Source: Nisaea denitrificans DSM 18348
Lineage (GTDB): Bacteria > Pseudomonadota > Alphaproteobacteria > Thalassobaculales > Thalassobaculaceae
DNA: 64,000 nt
NCBI RefSeq assembly: GCF_000426505.1
Contig: NZ_AUFM01000011.1
Coordinates: 1,364,001-1,428,000 of the forward strand
Reading direction: 5' to 3'
Shown piece by piece: positions 17,557-25,381 of the stretch. Made by a program: the position numbers and the translations under genes. The notes below the pieces were generated by a model that worked only from the letters and a program-made list of their open reading frames with translations, was not told the origin of the DNA and made no database searches. Positions within the stretch are counted from its first letter, which is position 1; each line of letters opens with the position of its first letter.

Positions 17557-19347
17557 ATGTCTGTTTATTCTGCCCCGCTTGATGATATGCGCTTCACGCT
17601 GCGCGAGATTGCCGGCTTCGACAAGATTGCCGCGCTGCCCGGTTTCGAGGGCACCGATCAGGAACTCACGGACCAGATTCTGGAAGAAGCGGGCAAGTTT
17701 TCCCGCGATGTCCTGGCCCCGCTGAACGAGATTGGCGACAAGGAAAAAGCGCACCTGGAAAACGGCGTTGTGCGGCCGGTTAACGGGTTTGCCGAGGCCT
17801 ACAGCCAGTTCTGGCAGGGCGGCTGGAACGCCATGCCGTTCGAGGAAGAGTTCGGCGGCCAGAACCTGCCGATTTCCCTGACCACGGCGGTCTGGGAAAT
17901 GTGGAACAGCTCCAACCTCGCCTTCGCACTCTGCCCGCTGCTGACGCAAGCCGGCATCGAGGCCATGACCAAGCATGCGAGCGCCGAGCAGAAAGAGAAA
18001 TACCTGCATAAACTGGTTTCCGGCGAATGGACCGGAACGATGAACCTGACCGAGCCGCAATCCGGCACGGATCTGGGCGCAATCCGTACCCGCTCCGAGC
18101 GCAAGGGCGATCATTATCTTCTGAAAGGCCAGAAGATCTACATCACCTGGGGCGACCACGACATGACGGACAATATCGTCCATCTCGTCCTCGCCCGCTC
18201 CCCTGACGGGCCGCCCGGCAGCAAGGGACTTTCCCTCTTCATCGTGCCGAAATTCATGGTCAATGACGACGGCTCCCTCGGTGCCCGGAACGACGTCCGG
18301 CCGGTCTCCCTGGAACACAAGCTCGGCATTCATGCCAGTCCGACCTGCGTGATGTCCTATGGCGACAACGAAGGCGCTACCGCCTACCTGATCGGCGAAG
18401 AAAATCGCGGCATCGAATACATGTTCGTGATGATGAACAATGCCCGTCTCGGCGTCGGCCTGCAGGGGCTCGCCATTGCCGAACGCGCCTACCAGCAGGC
18501 TGTCGCCTTTTCCCGCGACAGGGTGCAAAGCCGGGCCATCCAGGGCAGCGACGGGCCGGTCGCGATCATCCAGCACCCGGACGTCCGGCGCATGCTGCTC
18601 GGCATGAAAAGCCAGATCGAGGGCATGCGCGGTCTCTGTTATTACACCGCCGCCGAGATCGACCGGGCCAACCGGGAAGAGGATCCGGATACAAGGGCAC
18701 GCGCGCAGCGCCGGGTCGACCTGATGATCCCGGTGGTGAAGTCCTGGTGTACCGACACCGGCCTCGCCATCACCTCAACCAATATCCAGATTCATGGCGG
18801 CATGGGTTTCATCGAGGAGACCGGCGCCGCCCAGCATTACCGCGATGCCCGGATCACCACGATCTATGAAGGCACCAACGGCGTGCAGGCGATGGATCTG
18901 ATTGGCCGCAAGGTCGCCCGCGACGGCGGTGAAGCGGCAGCAGAACTGTTCGCCGATATCCGCGCCGACCTGGAGCCGCTGCGCGCCAGTGACGACCTGT
19001 CCGCCCACGCCATCGTCCGGAACATGGACACGGCACTCGCGGCGGCGGAAAGCGCCGTTCAATGGCTGGTCACGACCTTCCCGGCCGATACCGGCAAAGC
19101 CGCCTCGGGAGGCGTCTCCTTCCAGAACCTGATGGGCCTGCTCTGTGCCGGTTGGCTTCTGGCGCGCGGCGTCAGGGCAGCAGCCGAACAGAAGCAAAGC
19201 GCCAACGGAAATGCGGCCTTCCTGGAGAGCAAGCTGATCAGCGCCCGGTTCTTCGCCGACTATCACCTCAGCCAGGCCCCGGCCCTGCTGACACAGATCA
19301 CGGACGCAGGCGACAGCGTGATGGCGATGTCGCTGGACCAGTTCTGA
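17557..19347 (+). CDS. Acyl-CoA dehydrogenase with extra C-terminal domain (DmdC-like)
   Basis: FAD-dependent acyl-CoA dehydrogenase of 596 residues, about 200 longer than short-chain enzymes. The N-terminus MSVYSAPLDDMRFTLREI and the C-terminal extra domain are those of the DmdC/FadE5-like group, which includes 3-methylmercaptopropionyl-CoA dehydrogenase of DMSP breakdown. Core motifs are MNLTEPQSGTDLGAIRT, YITWGDHD, IQIHGGMGFIEETG and IYEGTNGVQ with the catalytic Glu at ~438. The ATG at 17557 follows GTGAGG; open frame upstream lies over the hsp20 terminator and was excluded. No other dmd genes are nearby, so the substrate stays open. Confidence 0.92.
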   Translation: MSVYSAPLDDMRFTLREIAGFDKIAALPGFEGTDQELTDQILEEAGKFSRDVLAPLNEIGDKEKAHLENGVVRPVNGFAEAYSQFWQGGWNAMPFEEEFGGQNLPISLTTAVWEMWNSSNLAFALCPLLTQAGIEAMTKHASAEQKEKYLHKLVSGEWTGTMNLTEPQSGTDLGAIRTRSERKGDHYLLKGQKIYITWGDHDMTDNIVHLVLARSPDGPPGSKGLSLFIVPKFMVNDDGSLGARNDVRPVSLEHKLGIHASPTCVMSYGDNEGATAYLIGEENRGIEYMFVMMNNARLGVGLQGLAIAERAYQQAVAFSRDRVQSRAIQGSDGPVAIIQHPDVRRMLLGMKSQIEGMRGLCYYTAAEIDRANREEDPDTRARAQRRVDLMIPVVKSWCTDTGLAITSTNIQIHGGMGFIEETGAAQHYRDARITTIYEGTNGVQAMDLIGRKVARDGGEAAAELFADIRADLEPLRASDDLSAHAIVRNMDTALAAAESAVQWLVTTFPADTGKAASGGVSFQNLMGLLCAGWLLARGVRAAAEQKQSANGNAAFLESKLISARFFADYHLSQAPALLTQITDAGDSVMAMSLDQF

Positions 19348-19355
19348 TCGGCGAG

Positions 19356-19583
19356 GTGAAGAAGCCTCAGGTCGTCACATCAAGGAACAGCCCGGACGGG
19401 CTGCTCTGCGTCGATGTTTTTCGTCGGGAAGACGGTAGTTTCGGGTTTGAAGAATTTCGCCGAGACCCGGAGGATGCCAGTGGCTGGTATGGCGTTGGCG
19501 GTTATAGCGGCTTGCGGTACGCGTCTGCCCATGATGCCGACAAGGACGCTACCGCCCGCGTCTCATGGTACGGAAACGAATAA
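19356..19583 (+). CDS. Small hypothetical protein
   Basis: A 75-codon frame with a GTG start (VKKPQVVTSRNSPDGLLCV) and a compact, amino-acid-balanced product rich in Gly, Asp and Tyr (GWYGVGGYSGLRYASAHDAD). It begins eight bases after the acyl-CoA dehydrogenase stop. GGCGAG sits directly before the GTG, too close for an ideal ribosome site. It has no membrane segment or signal peptide. The composition looks like a real protein, not a GC-rich shadow, and no opposing gene covers it. Function unknown. Confidence 0.55.
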   Translation: MKKPQVVTSRNSPDGLLCVDVFRREDGSFGFEEFRRDPEDASGWYGVGGYSGLRYASAHDADKDATARVSWYGNE

Positions 19584-19620
19584 GCGACCATGTGGCATCG
19601 GGGCTACGGTAACGGACCCA

Positions 19621-20208
19621 CTAAAAATTCGATAAGCGAAGATTCTCGCGATCCCTGTCGCGGTCCCGTTCAATCGGGAAAAGCTCGTTCATCATGGTGC
19701 GGATCATCCGGCGGAAAACCGGATCGCTGGCTCCCGCCGGGGCCGGCGCCTCAGACCACGCGGTGCTGAGAGGCTCGGATTTGGCGCAAAACGCCGCATC
19801 AAGCCGCAATTTACCGACGGTTTGACGCGTCGGAACCGCATCTTCTTCACACAGCTGATCGGGTGAGCCGACAATTGCAGCATTTGCCAAAATCACGATC
19901 CGGTACTCCGGATGAGCTGTGCTGGCGCAATCGGCGGTGAAACGTGCCGAAGAGCCGAGGATCGCACCGGAGGCATACTCCGCCGCAGCAGCCGTAACCT
20001 CAGACGCCTTGGCAAGAGTGTCCACAAATGCTGCACCGGACAGGGTCATGCAAACAGGCGTTTTCGACGCCGCATAGGTCAGATACTCGCGCTTACCCTC
20101 ATTATCGACACCGGAATATCCGTGCATCGAGGTTACGCAACCACCGAGCAGACTAACGGTGAAAACCGCACCGACTGCAATCATCCGCGACGTGATTTTC
20201 TGTCCCAC
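19621..20208 (-). CDS. Predicted lipoprotein, paralogue of the next gene
   Basis: Secreted lipoprotein of 195 residues. Signal peptide with lipobox LLGGC (Cys24). No known domain is recognised. Landmarks are TPVCMTLSGAAF, SPDQLCEEDAVPTR, a later AAFC and DPVFRRMIRTMMNELFP, and these line up in order with the product of 20316-20933, so the two are probably tandem paralogues. The C-terminus has a short ERDRDRDREN simple repeat. An unusual number of cysteines after the lipobox (four) may form disulfides in the periplasm. Confidence 0.7.
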   Translation of the reverse strand: MGQKITSRMIAVGAVFTVSLLGGCVTSMHGYSGVDNEGKREYLTYAASKTPVCMTLSGAAFVDTLAKASEVTAAAAEYASGAILGSSARFTADCASTAHPEYRIVILANAAIVGSPDQLCEEDAVPTRQTVGKLRLDAAFCAKSEPLSTAWSEAPAPAGASDPVFRRMIRTMMNELFPIERDRDRDRENLRLSNF

Positions 20209-20315
20209 AGCACTCTCCCTTTTTAGCGCCTGAAAAGCGCGCGTGACTCAGATATGGGCGCTCCCGCAAAGCGATCAATCGAGGCAGAGTGACGCGGCCC
20301 GAAGAACGGATATTT

Positions 20316-20933
20316 CTAGAAAATTCCTTCGAACGGATTCAGCTTGATCCGGGGCTTCGGATCGAATTCGAGAACACCGAGGCTACCAGTATCATTCGCA
20401 TCGGCCTGGAACATTTCGCGCGCTGCCTGCAACAGCAGATTGCGGTAGTTCGGGTCCGTCAGTGACGTCATCCGGTCCGATCGCGCCTTGACCGCCGCGA
20501 TCGAAACTTCCTGCCGGCAAAACACCATGAAGAGTGTCTGCCGCGCATCGCGCCGGTCATAGCTGAGCGGTTTCTGCGAGCTCGCCGCGCAGACCTGATC
20601 AGGTGTCGTCGAGACCGGCGGATCGAATGCAATCCTGAACCTGAATTGCGGCGCCCCGGCAGCAGCCGGGTTCAGCGTGAAACCGCGCGGCACCTCGGAA
20701 TAAACGCCGGAAAGAATGCGCGCCGAAGCAGCCGCCGTCTCCCCCTTGCCTTCCCGGAACGGCTGACCGGAAACCTGGAGCAGCATCGGCCCCTGCTTTC
20801 CGGCAAAGGCCAGCACGCGTTTCTTGGCACCTCCGCTCACTCCGGTCGGGGACTGAACAACGGTTGCGCCGCATCCGGCAACGAGCAATAGAACGATAAG
20901 GGACGCAAAGCATTTACTGAGGGGGCGGATCAT
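20316..20933 (-). CDS. Predicted lipoprotein, paralogue of the previous gene
   Basis: Lipoprotein of 205 residues with lipobox LVAGC (Cys21). After a ~20-residue linker come GPMLLQVSGQPF, TPDQVCAASSQKPLSYDRRDARQTLFMVFC and DPNYRNLLLQAAREMFQ, matching the neighbour's SGAAF, SPDQLC, FC and DPVFRRMIRTMMNELF in order and spacing. The pair is read in the same direction with 107 bases between them. Function unknown; both are probably outer-membrane or periplasmic envelope proteins. Confidence 0.7.
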   Translation of the reverse strand: MIRPLSKCFASLIVLLLVAGCGATVVQSPTGVSGGAKKRVLAFAGKQGPMLLQVSGQPFREGKGETAAASARILSGVYSEVPRGFTLNPAAAGAPQFRFRIAFDPPVSTTPDQVCAASSQKPLSYDRRDARQTLFMVFCRQEVSIAAVKARSDRMTSLTDPNYRNLLLQAAREMFQADANDTGSLGVLEFDPKPRIKLNPFEGIF

Positions 20934-21091
20934 GTCCTCTCCAAGTCTGGACCGGTGGCAGGCGACTGTCCCATGGCGGGTTCCGTCCTGTCACCACTTG
21001 GATATCCGCAAAGCGGAAGTCCAGCGCATTTACCTTGTCCGCACCGCCGGTTTATCGTTCCGGTTCAACGGGACGGAACCGAGGCCGAAAT

Positions 21092-21634
21092 ATGCGCGAC
21101 ATCGATCAGGTTTACAGCTTCTGGTTCGAGGAATGCTCCGAAAAGCAATGGTTCGAAAAAGATCCGGAGCTCGACCGGCAGATCCGGGAACGCTTCGGCG
21201 CGCTTGTCGAGGCCGCGGCTGAAGGGAAACTGGAAGACTGGCTGGAAACCCCGCGCGGCGCCCTCGCCTATATCCTGTTGCTGGATCAGTTTACCCGGAA
21301 CATCCATCGCGGATCGGGCAAGGCTTTCGCCGCCGATGCGAAAGCGCGTGCTGCCGCCATCAAGGTTCTGGTGGACGGCTATGACGGGGAATCTACAGAC
21401 CGTGAGAAGACTTTTCTCTACCTGCCATTTGAGCATAGTGAGAACCTTGAGGATCAGGAACGCTGTGTCGCGCTGTTCGAGGCTATCGGCGACGACAGGC
21501 TGACTGACTACGCCGTACGCCACCGCGACATCATCGCCCGCTTCGGCCGTTTTCCGCACCGCAATGACGTTCTCGGACGCGAAAGCACCGAAGCTGAACA
21601 GGAATTCCTGAAACAACCGGGCTCTTCTTTCTGA
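21092..21634 (+). CDS. DUF924 family protein
   Basis: Soluble protein of 180 residues covering a full DUF924 domain, an all-helical TPR-like fold of unknown role. Diagnostic stretches are YSFWFEECSEKQWFEKDPELD at the N-terminus, ALAYILLLDQFTRNIHRG (~66-83), YLPFEHSENLEDQE and FGRFPHRNDVLGRESTEAE near the end. The ATG at 21092 matches the family N-terminus; an in-frame ATG 19 codons earlier would add an Arg/Gly-rich leader. Followed after 53 bases by the hydroxyacid dehydrogenase gene, possibly in one unit. Confidence 0.9.
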   Translation: MRDIDQVYSFWFEECSEKQWFEKDPELDRQIRERFGALVEAAAEGKLEDWLETPRGALAYILLLDQFTRNIHRGSGKAFAADAKARAAAIKVLVDGYDGESTDREKTFLYLPFEHSENLEDQERCVALFEAIGDDRLTDYAVRHRDIIARFGRFPHRNDVLGRESTEAEQEFLKQPGSSF

Positions 21635-21687
21635 TCCCAACCGGCACCGACAGGCCAGGACAAGGCCGCAAGAAAAGGAAACATACA

Positions 21688-22632
21688 GTGGCAGATAAAC
21701 CTCACGTCCTGATCCCCGCCCCCTATTACAAGCCGGCAATGGACCGGCTGGACGAGATCGCCACCACGCACCACCTGTACAGCGCGCCGGACCCGAAAAA
21801 GATGCTGGCCGAGGTCGGTGAGAAATGCGTTGCCTTCGCCACCTTCATGAAGTGCGACCCGCCGCTGCTGGACCAGGTGCCGAACGCCAAGCTGATCGCC
21901 AATTTCGGTGTTGGCTACGACGCCATCGACATAGAGGATGCTAACCGCCGGGGCATCAAGGTCACCAATACGCCCGACGTGCTGAACGATTGCGTCGCTG
22001 ACCTCGCTCTGGGCCTGCTGATCTCCGCCCGCCGCCATATCGTCGACGCGGATCGCTTCGTACGCGCCGGACAGTGGCCGGTGAAGAAGCAATACCCTTT
22101 CGTGAACAAGGTACATCACTCCAAGGTCGGTATCGTTGGTCTCGGTCGCATCGGACTCGAAATCGCCGATCGCTGCGCCGCGTTCAAGATGGACATTTCC
22201 TATCACAACCGGTCCATGAAACCGGACGCGCCCTATCGCTACTACCCCGATCTGGTGAAAATGGCCCAGGACGTGGAAATCATGGTGGTGATCACGCCGG
22301 GCGGTGCCGCCACCAACAATCTGGTGAACGAGGCAGTGCTGCAAGCTCTTGGGCCGCAAGGCCTGCTGGTGAATGTCGCCCGCGGCTCTGTCGTTGATAT
22401 GGATGCCCTGATCGCCTGCCTGAAGGACGGCCGTCTCGGCGCCGCCGGGCTCGACGTTTACCCGGACGAGCCGAATGTGCCGGAAGAACTGTTCGGCATG
22501 ACAGAGAACGTGGTGCTCACCCCGCACATCGCCAGCGCTACGCACGACACCCGCATGGCCATGGGCATGCTGGTCTATGACAACATCAAAGCCCACTTGG
22601 CAGGCGAGGACCTGCTGACGCCTGTCAACTGA
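21688..22632 (+). CDS. D-isomer-specific 2-hydroxyacid dehydrogenase (glyoxylate/hydroxypyruvate reductase type)
   Basis: NAD(P)-dependent oxidoreductase of 314 residues. The nucleotide-binding motif is GLGRIGLEIADR (~151-162). The catalytic residues are all present: Arg in NVARGSVVD, Glu in YPDEPNVPEEL and His in LTPHIASAT. FGVGYDAIDI is the usual substrate-loop motif. Glyoxylate/hydroxypyruvate or another short 2-ketoacid is the likely substrate. The ribosome site is AAGGAAA before the ATG. The LysR gene ends ten bases beyond it on the other strand. Confidence 0.92.
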   Translation: MADKPHVLIPAPYYKPAMDRLDEIATTHHLYSAPDPKKMLAEVGEKCVAFATFMKCDPPLLDQVPNAKLIANFGVGYDAIDIEDANRRGIKVTNTPDVLNDCVADLALGLLISARRHIVDADRFVRAGQWPVKKQYPFVNKVHHSKVGIVGLGRIGLEIADRCAAFKMDISYHNRSMKPDAPYRYYPDLVKMAQDVEIMVVITPGGAATNNLVNEAVLQALGPQGLLVNVARGSVVDMDALIACLKDGRLGAAGLDVYPDEPNVPEELFGMTENVVLTPHIASATHDTRMAMGMLVYDNIKAHLAGEDLLTPVN

Positions 22633-22642
22633 GCCTTATTGA

Positions 22643-23497
22643 TCAGGCGCGGGAGAAGGCGCGGCGCAGACTGTCGCTCATAGCAGCGCACAGCTCCGGA
22701 TTGCCGCCCTCTCCCCGCTCGATCACCAGATAGGATGGCGGTAGATCCGAAAACCCGTCAGCGGGCGAAAGCATGACCAGGTCGTCATGGATCGCGGAGC
22801 GGTTCAGGACACCCACAGCAATCCCCGCACGAATGGCCGCAGCCACGCCAACGGCGGTTTCGCTGGAATAGACGATACGGTACCGCCGCCCGCTGTCCCG
22901 CAACGATGAAATTGCGACGTCCCGCCACCAGCAGGCCCTGTCGAAGAGAGCAACCGGCAACGGATCGTCCTGCTGCACGGAATGCGCACGGGACGCCGCC
23001 CAGCCGATTGGCTCGGCCCAGAGCTGCTCCATGCCGGGCCCGACGCTGCCAACTTCGTGGACCGCAAGGTCCAGCTGACCTTCCGCCAATGCCTTCGGGA
23101 ACACCGCGCTGAAGGAACAATGCACGCTGAGTTCGACACCGGGATATGTCCGGGCGAAGTCGGCCACCACACGTGAGAGCCGGCCTTCACGATCATCGTC
23201 GGGAATACCTACCCTCAGCTTCCCCGTCAGCACGCTCCCCGTCAGATCCGCCAGGGTTTCATCAAGCTGGCGCACCACACCGCGCGCCACCGGCTCCAGT
23301 TTCTCGCCGGTCGCCGTCAGACGCACGCCACGGCCGTGACGTTCGAACACATCAGCCCCGAGCAGGGCTTCAAGCTTTGCGATCTGGGTACTGGCAGCGG
23401 ACTGGGACCTGTAGATCCGCGCCGCGCCGCCGACAAAGCTTCCCGCATCACTGATTGCGAGGAAAGTCCGCAGCAGATCGCTATCGAGATGAGACAT
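22643..23497 (-). CDS. LysR-family transcriptional regulator
   Basis: Regulator of 284 residues. The N-terminal winged helix-turn-helix (LDSDLLRTFLAISDAGSF, then SQSAASTQIAKLEALLGADVF) is followed by the effector-binding domain (LRVGIPDDDREGRLSRVV onward). The ATG at 23497 gives the family start; a TTG three codons earlier is possible. It is divergent from the permease gene at 23600, with about 100 bases between them, so the permease is its likely target. That spacer holds two direct AACCAAT copies (around 23500-23521) but no clear T-N11-A palindrome. The effector is unknown. Confidence 0.92.
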   Translation of the reverse strand: MSHLDSDLLRTFLAISDAGSFVGGAARIYRSQSAASTQIAKLEALLGADVFERHGRGVRLTATGEKLEPVARGVVRQLDETLADLTGSVLTGKLRVGIPDDDREGRLSRVVADFARTYPGVELSVHCSFSAVFPKALAEGQLDLAVHEVGSVGPGMEQLWAEPIGWAASRAHSVQQDDPLPVALFDRACWWRDVAISSLRDSGRRYRIVYSSETAVGVAAAIRAGIAVGVLNRSAIHDDLVMLSPADGFSDLPPSYLVIERGEGGNPELCAAMSDSLRRAFSRA

Positions 23498-23599
23498 ACA
23501 AACCAATCGATAAAACCAATACCTGCTTTCAATATTATTCGTTTTTCAAAACCCTTCTCAAGCAGCAATCTGACCTGGACACCTTCCGGAGACGAGACA

Positions 23600-24619
23600 T
23601 TGAGCGATTGCGCATCCACCAGGCCAACCATGGGCCGCCGGACCATCTGGACGTTTGGCGCAATCTTCGCGTCCCTGCTCGGACTTGCGCTGGTTTTCCC
23701 GTCCCTGAGCATGGAAACATTTCAGTTCGTTGGCTGGAGCCTTCTGGAAGTTTCCCCACTCGTCATTCCCGGCGTGCTGCTTTCAGCCTGGGTCCGGGCC
23801 AGTGGCGCCAGCGGACGAATATCCGAGATCTTCAGGGGCAATATGCACCGCACGATCCTGGCCGCGGCGGCGGTAGGCGCAGTCACGCCGGTCTGCGGCA
23901 TCTCCGTCTTGCCTCTGATGGTCGGGCTGCTTGCCGGCGGCGTCCCGCTCGCCCCGGTCATGGCATTCTGGCTTTCCTCGCCGGTCACCGACCCGGCCAT
24001 GCTGGCTACGACCGCCGCCACCCTCGGTGTCGAATTTGCTGTCGGTAAAACGCTCGCCGCCTTCTGTATCGGGCTGGCCGGGGGAAGTCTGACGGCAATG
24101 ATGGCGCACAAGCCCTGGGCCATGGCGGCATTACGGGACAACTCAATCGTCGGCAGTCTCGGCCAGGTCTGCCAGACAAACGGCTTCACCCCTGCGATCT
24201 GGAAGGATACAGAAAACAGAACGGGCTTCTATCGTGAGATCCGGGCGACGACGCGCCTCATCCTGATCTGTCTGATCCCGGCCTTCGCCATGGAGCATCT
24301 GCTCGGCTATATGCTGACGCCGGAAGCCCTCTCCGCCTATGTCGGCTTGGGCAACTGGTGGTCGATACCGTTGGCAGTGCTGATCGGCGGGCCGCTCTAT
24401 CTCGACGGCTTCGCCGCGCTGCCCCTGACGCGCTCCCTGCTGGACCATGGCATGTCGCCAGGAGCGGCCATGGGCTTTCTGGTCTCGGGCGGTGTCGTCA
24501 GCATTTACGGGGCGATGGCGATCCTGCCCGTTCTGAAGCTGAAGCCCTTCCTACTCTACCTGATCGTCGCCCTTACCGGCTCGCTCGCCGCCGGGTGGGC
24601 CTTCGATGCCGTCATCTGA
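23600..24619 (+). CDS. Permease, DUF318/ArsP-like family
   Basis: Inner-membrane protein of about 339 residues with eight or so helices. The pair of repeats typical of DUF318 permeases is visible: VTPVCGISVLPLMVGLLAGGVPLAPVMAFW near the middle of the first half and GLGNWWSIPLAVLIGGPLYLDGF in the second. The usual CxC of arsenical exporters is reduced to a single Cys (VCGIS). A TTG start at 23600 has the best ribosome site (GGAG eight bases before); an ATG at 23630 is the alternative. The frame extends far upstream over the LysR gene, which is spurious. Substrate unknown. Confidence 0.75.
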   Translation: MSDCASTRPTMGRRTIWTFGAIFASLLGLALVFPSLSMETFQFVGWSLLEVSPLVIPGVLLSAWVRASGASGRISEIFRGNMHRTILAAAAVGAVTPVCGISVLPLMVGLLAGGVPLAPVMAFWLSSPVTDPAMLATTAATLGVEFAVGKTLAAFCIGLAGGSLTAMMAHKPWAMAALRDNSIVGSLGQVCQTNGFTPAIWKDTENRTGFYREIRATTRLILICLIPAFAMEHLLGYMLTPEALSAYVGLGNWWSIPLAVLIGGPLYLDGFAALPLTRSLLDHGMSPGAAMGFLVSGGVVSIYGAMAILPVLKLKPFLLYLIVALTGSLAAGWAFDAVI

Positions 24620-24623
24620 CGCT

Positions 24624-25082
24624 TCAGCCCACGCCGGTCGGTCCGGCGAGCTTCATCAGACCCGCTCTGACATCGTCGGGAATCGGCATTGATTTGCGGG
24701 CCTGCATGTCGAAGCAGACACCGACCACACGGGCCAGGCCGGTGACCTCGCCGTTGAACAGTATGGCCTGACGCATGATGAGAGAACTGTTCCCAAGTTT
24801 CTCGATCCGGGTGCCGACGCGAACCTGCCCCGGATAGTGCATTTCCTTCAGGTAATCGACCTCGATCCGGGCCACCACCCAGGAGAAACCACCCCGGTTC
24901 CCGCCATACATTTCGCCGGCCGCATCCGCGAACAGCATCACACGAGCGGACTCCAGATACACTCCGATCGCGTTGTTGTTCACATGGCCGACGGGATCCA
25001 GATCGGCGAAGCGGATTTTCTCCTCGATCCAGTAGCTGTAGCTATCGGCATCGCGTTCGTCGAAGCTTTCGAAATCACTCAT
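24624..25082 (-). CDS. Acyl-CoA thioesterase, hotdog fold (4HBT/YbgC-like)
   Basis: Soluble thioesterase of 152 residues. The catalytic-loop motif RFADLDPVGHVNNNAIGVYLE (~22-42) has the Asp and the HxNN pattern of 4-hydroxybenzoyl-CoA-type enzymes. The ATG at 25082 follows a good ribosome site (GGGGACGGA). It lies beyond the terminator of the TRAP operon, so it is transcribed separately. The acyl substrate cannot be deduced. Confidence 0.85.
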   Translation of the reverse strand: MSDFESFDERDADSYSYWIEEKIRFADLDPVGHVNNNAIGVYLESARVMLFADAAGEMYGGNRGGFSWVVARIEVDYLKEMHYPGQVRVGTRIEKLGNSSLIMRQAILFNGEVTGLARVVGVCFDMQARKSMPIPDDVRAGLMKLAGPTGVG

Positions 25083-25095
25083 TCCGTCCCCGCAT

Positions 25096-25126
25096 ACAAA
25101 AAGGGCCGCGCACAATGCGCGGCCCT
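25096..25126 (-). terminator. Intrinsic terminator of the TRAP-TAXI operon
   Basis: A perfect ten-base GC-rich stem AGGGCCGCGC/GCGCGGCCCT (25102-25126) with loop ACAAT. On the minus strand it is followed by TTTTTGT. It sits about 20 bases after the last gene of the operon. Confidence 0.88.
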
Positions 25127-25146
25127 GATGCTCGTGTCCGTCCGGC

Positions 25147-25371
25147 TCAATCGCCGTCGGATTCAGGCAGGTCCTCGCGCGTGACGCGGTCGCCCGGACG
25201 GTAATCGAGGATCACCGAAAAAACCAGCAACACCGCCAACGCCATCGTGATGCCGACGAAAATGTTAAATTGGCTGACATGCAGGTGATAAATGCCGGTC
25301 AGGAAGAAGCAGACAGCAACGACCACGAAAAGCAGCCAGTGCCGGGCCTTGCCGAGAAATATCTCACTCAT
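25147..25371 (-). CDS. Small two-helix membrane protein of the TRAP-TAXI operon
   Basis: A 74-residue protein with two hydrophobic segments (~9-29 WLLFVVVAVCFFLTGIY and ~34-56 NIFVGITMALAVLLVFSVI) and an acidic, Arg-containing C-terminal tail (DYRPGDRVTREDLPESDGD). The ATG at 25371 follows a ribosome site, GGAGA, that overlaps the permease stop codon (TAGGAGA), so the genes are tightly coupled. It is the last gene before a strong terminator. I recognise no family. The permease upstream already contains its own small-subunit domain, so this is an extra component, possibly an assembly or regulatory subunit. Confidence 0.75.
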   Translation of the reverse strand: MSEIFLGKARHWLLFVVVAVCFFLTGIYHLHVSQFNIFVGITMALAVLLVFSVILDYRPGDRVTREDLPESDGD

Positions 25372-25381
25372 CTCACATCTC

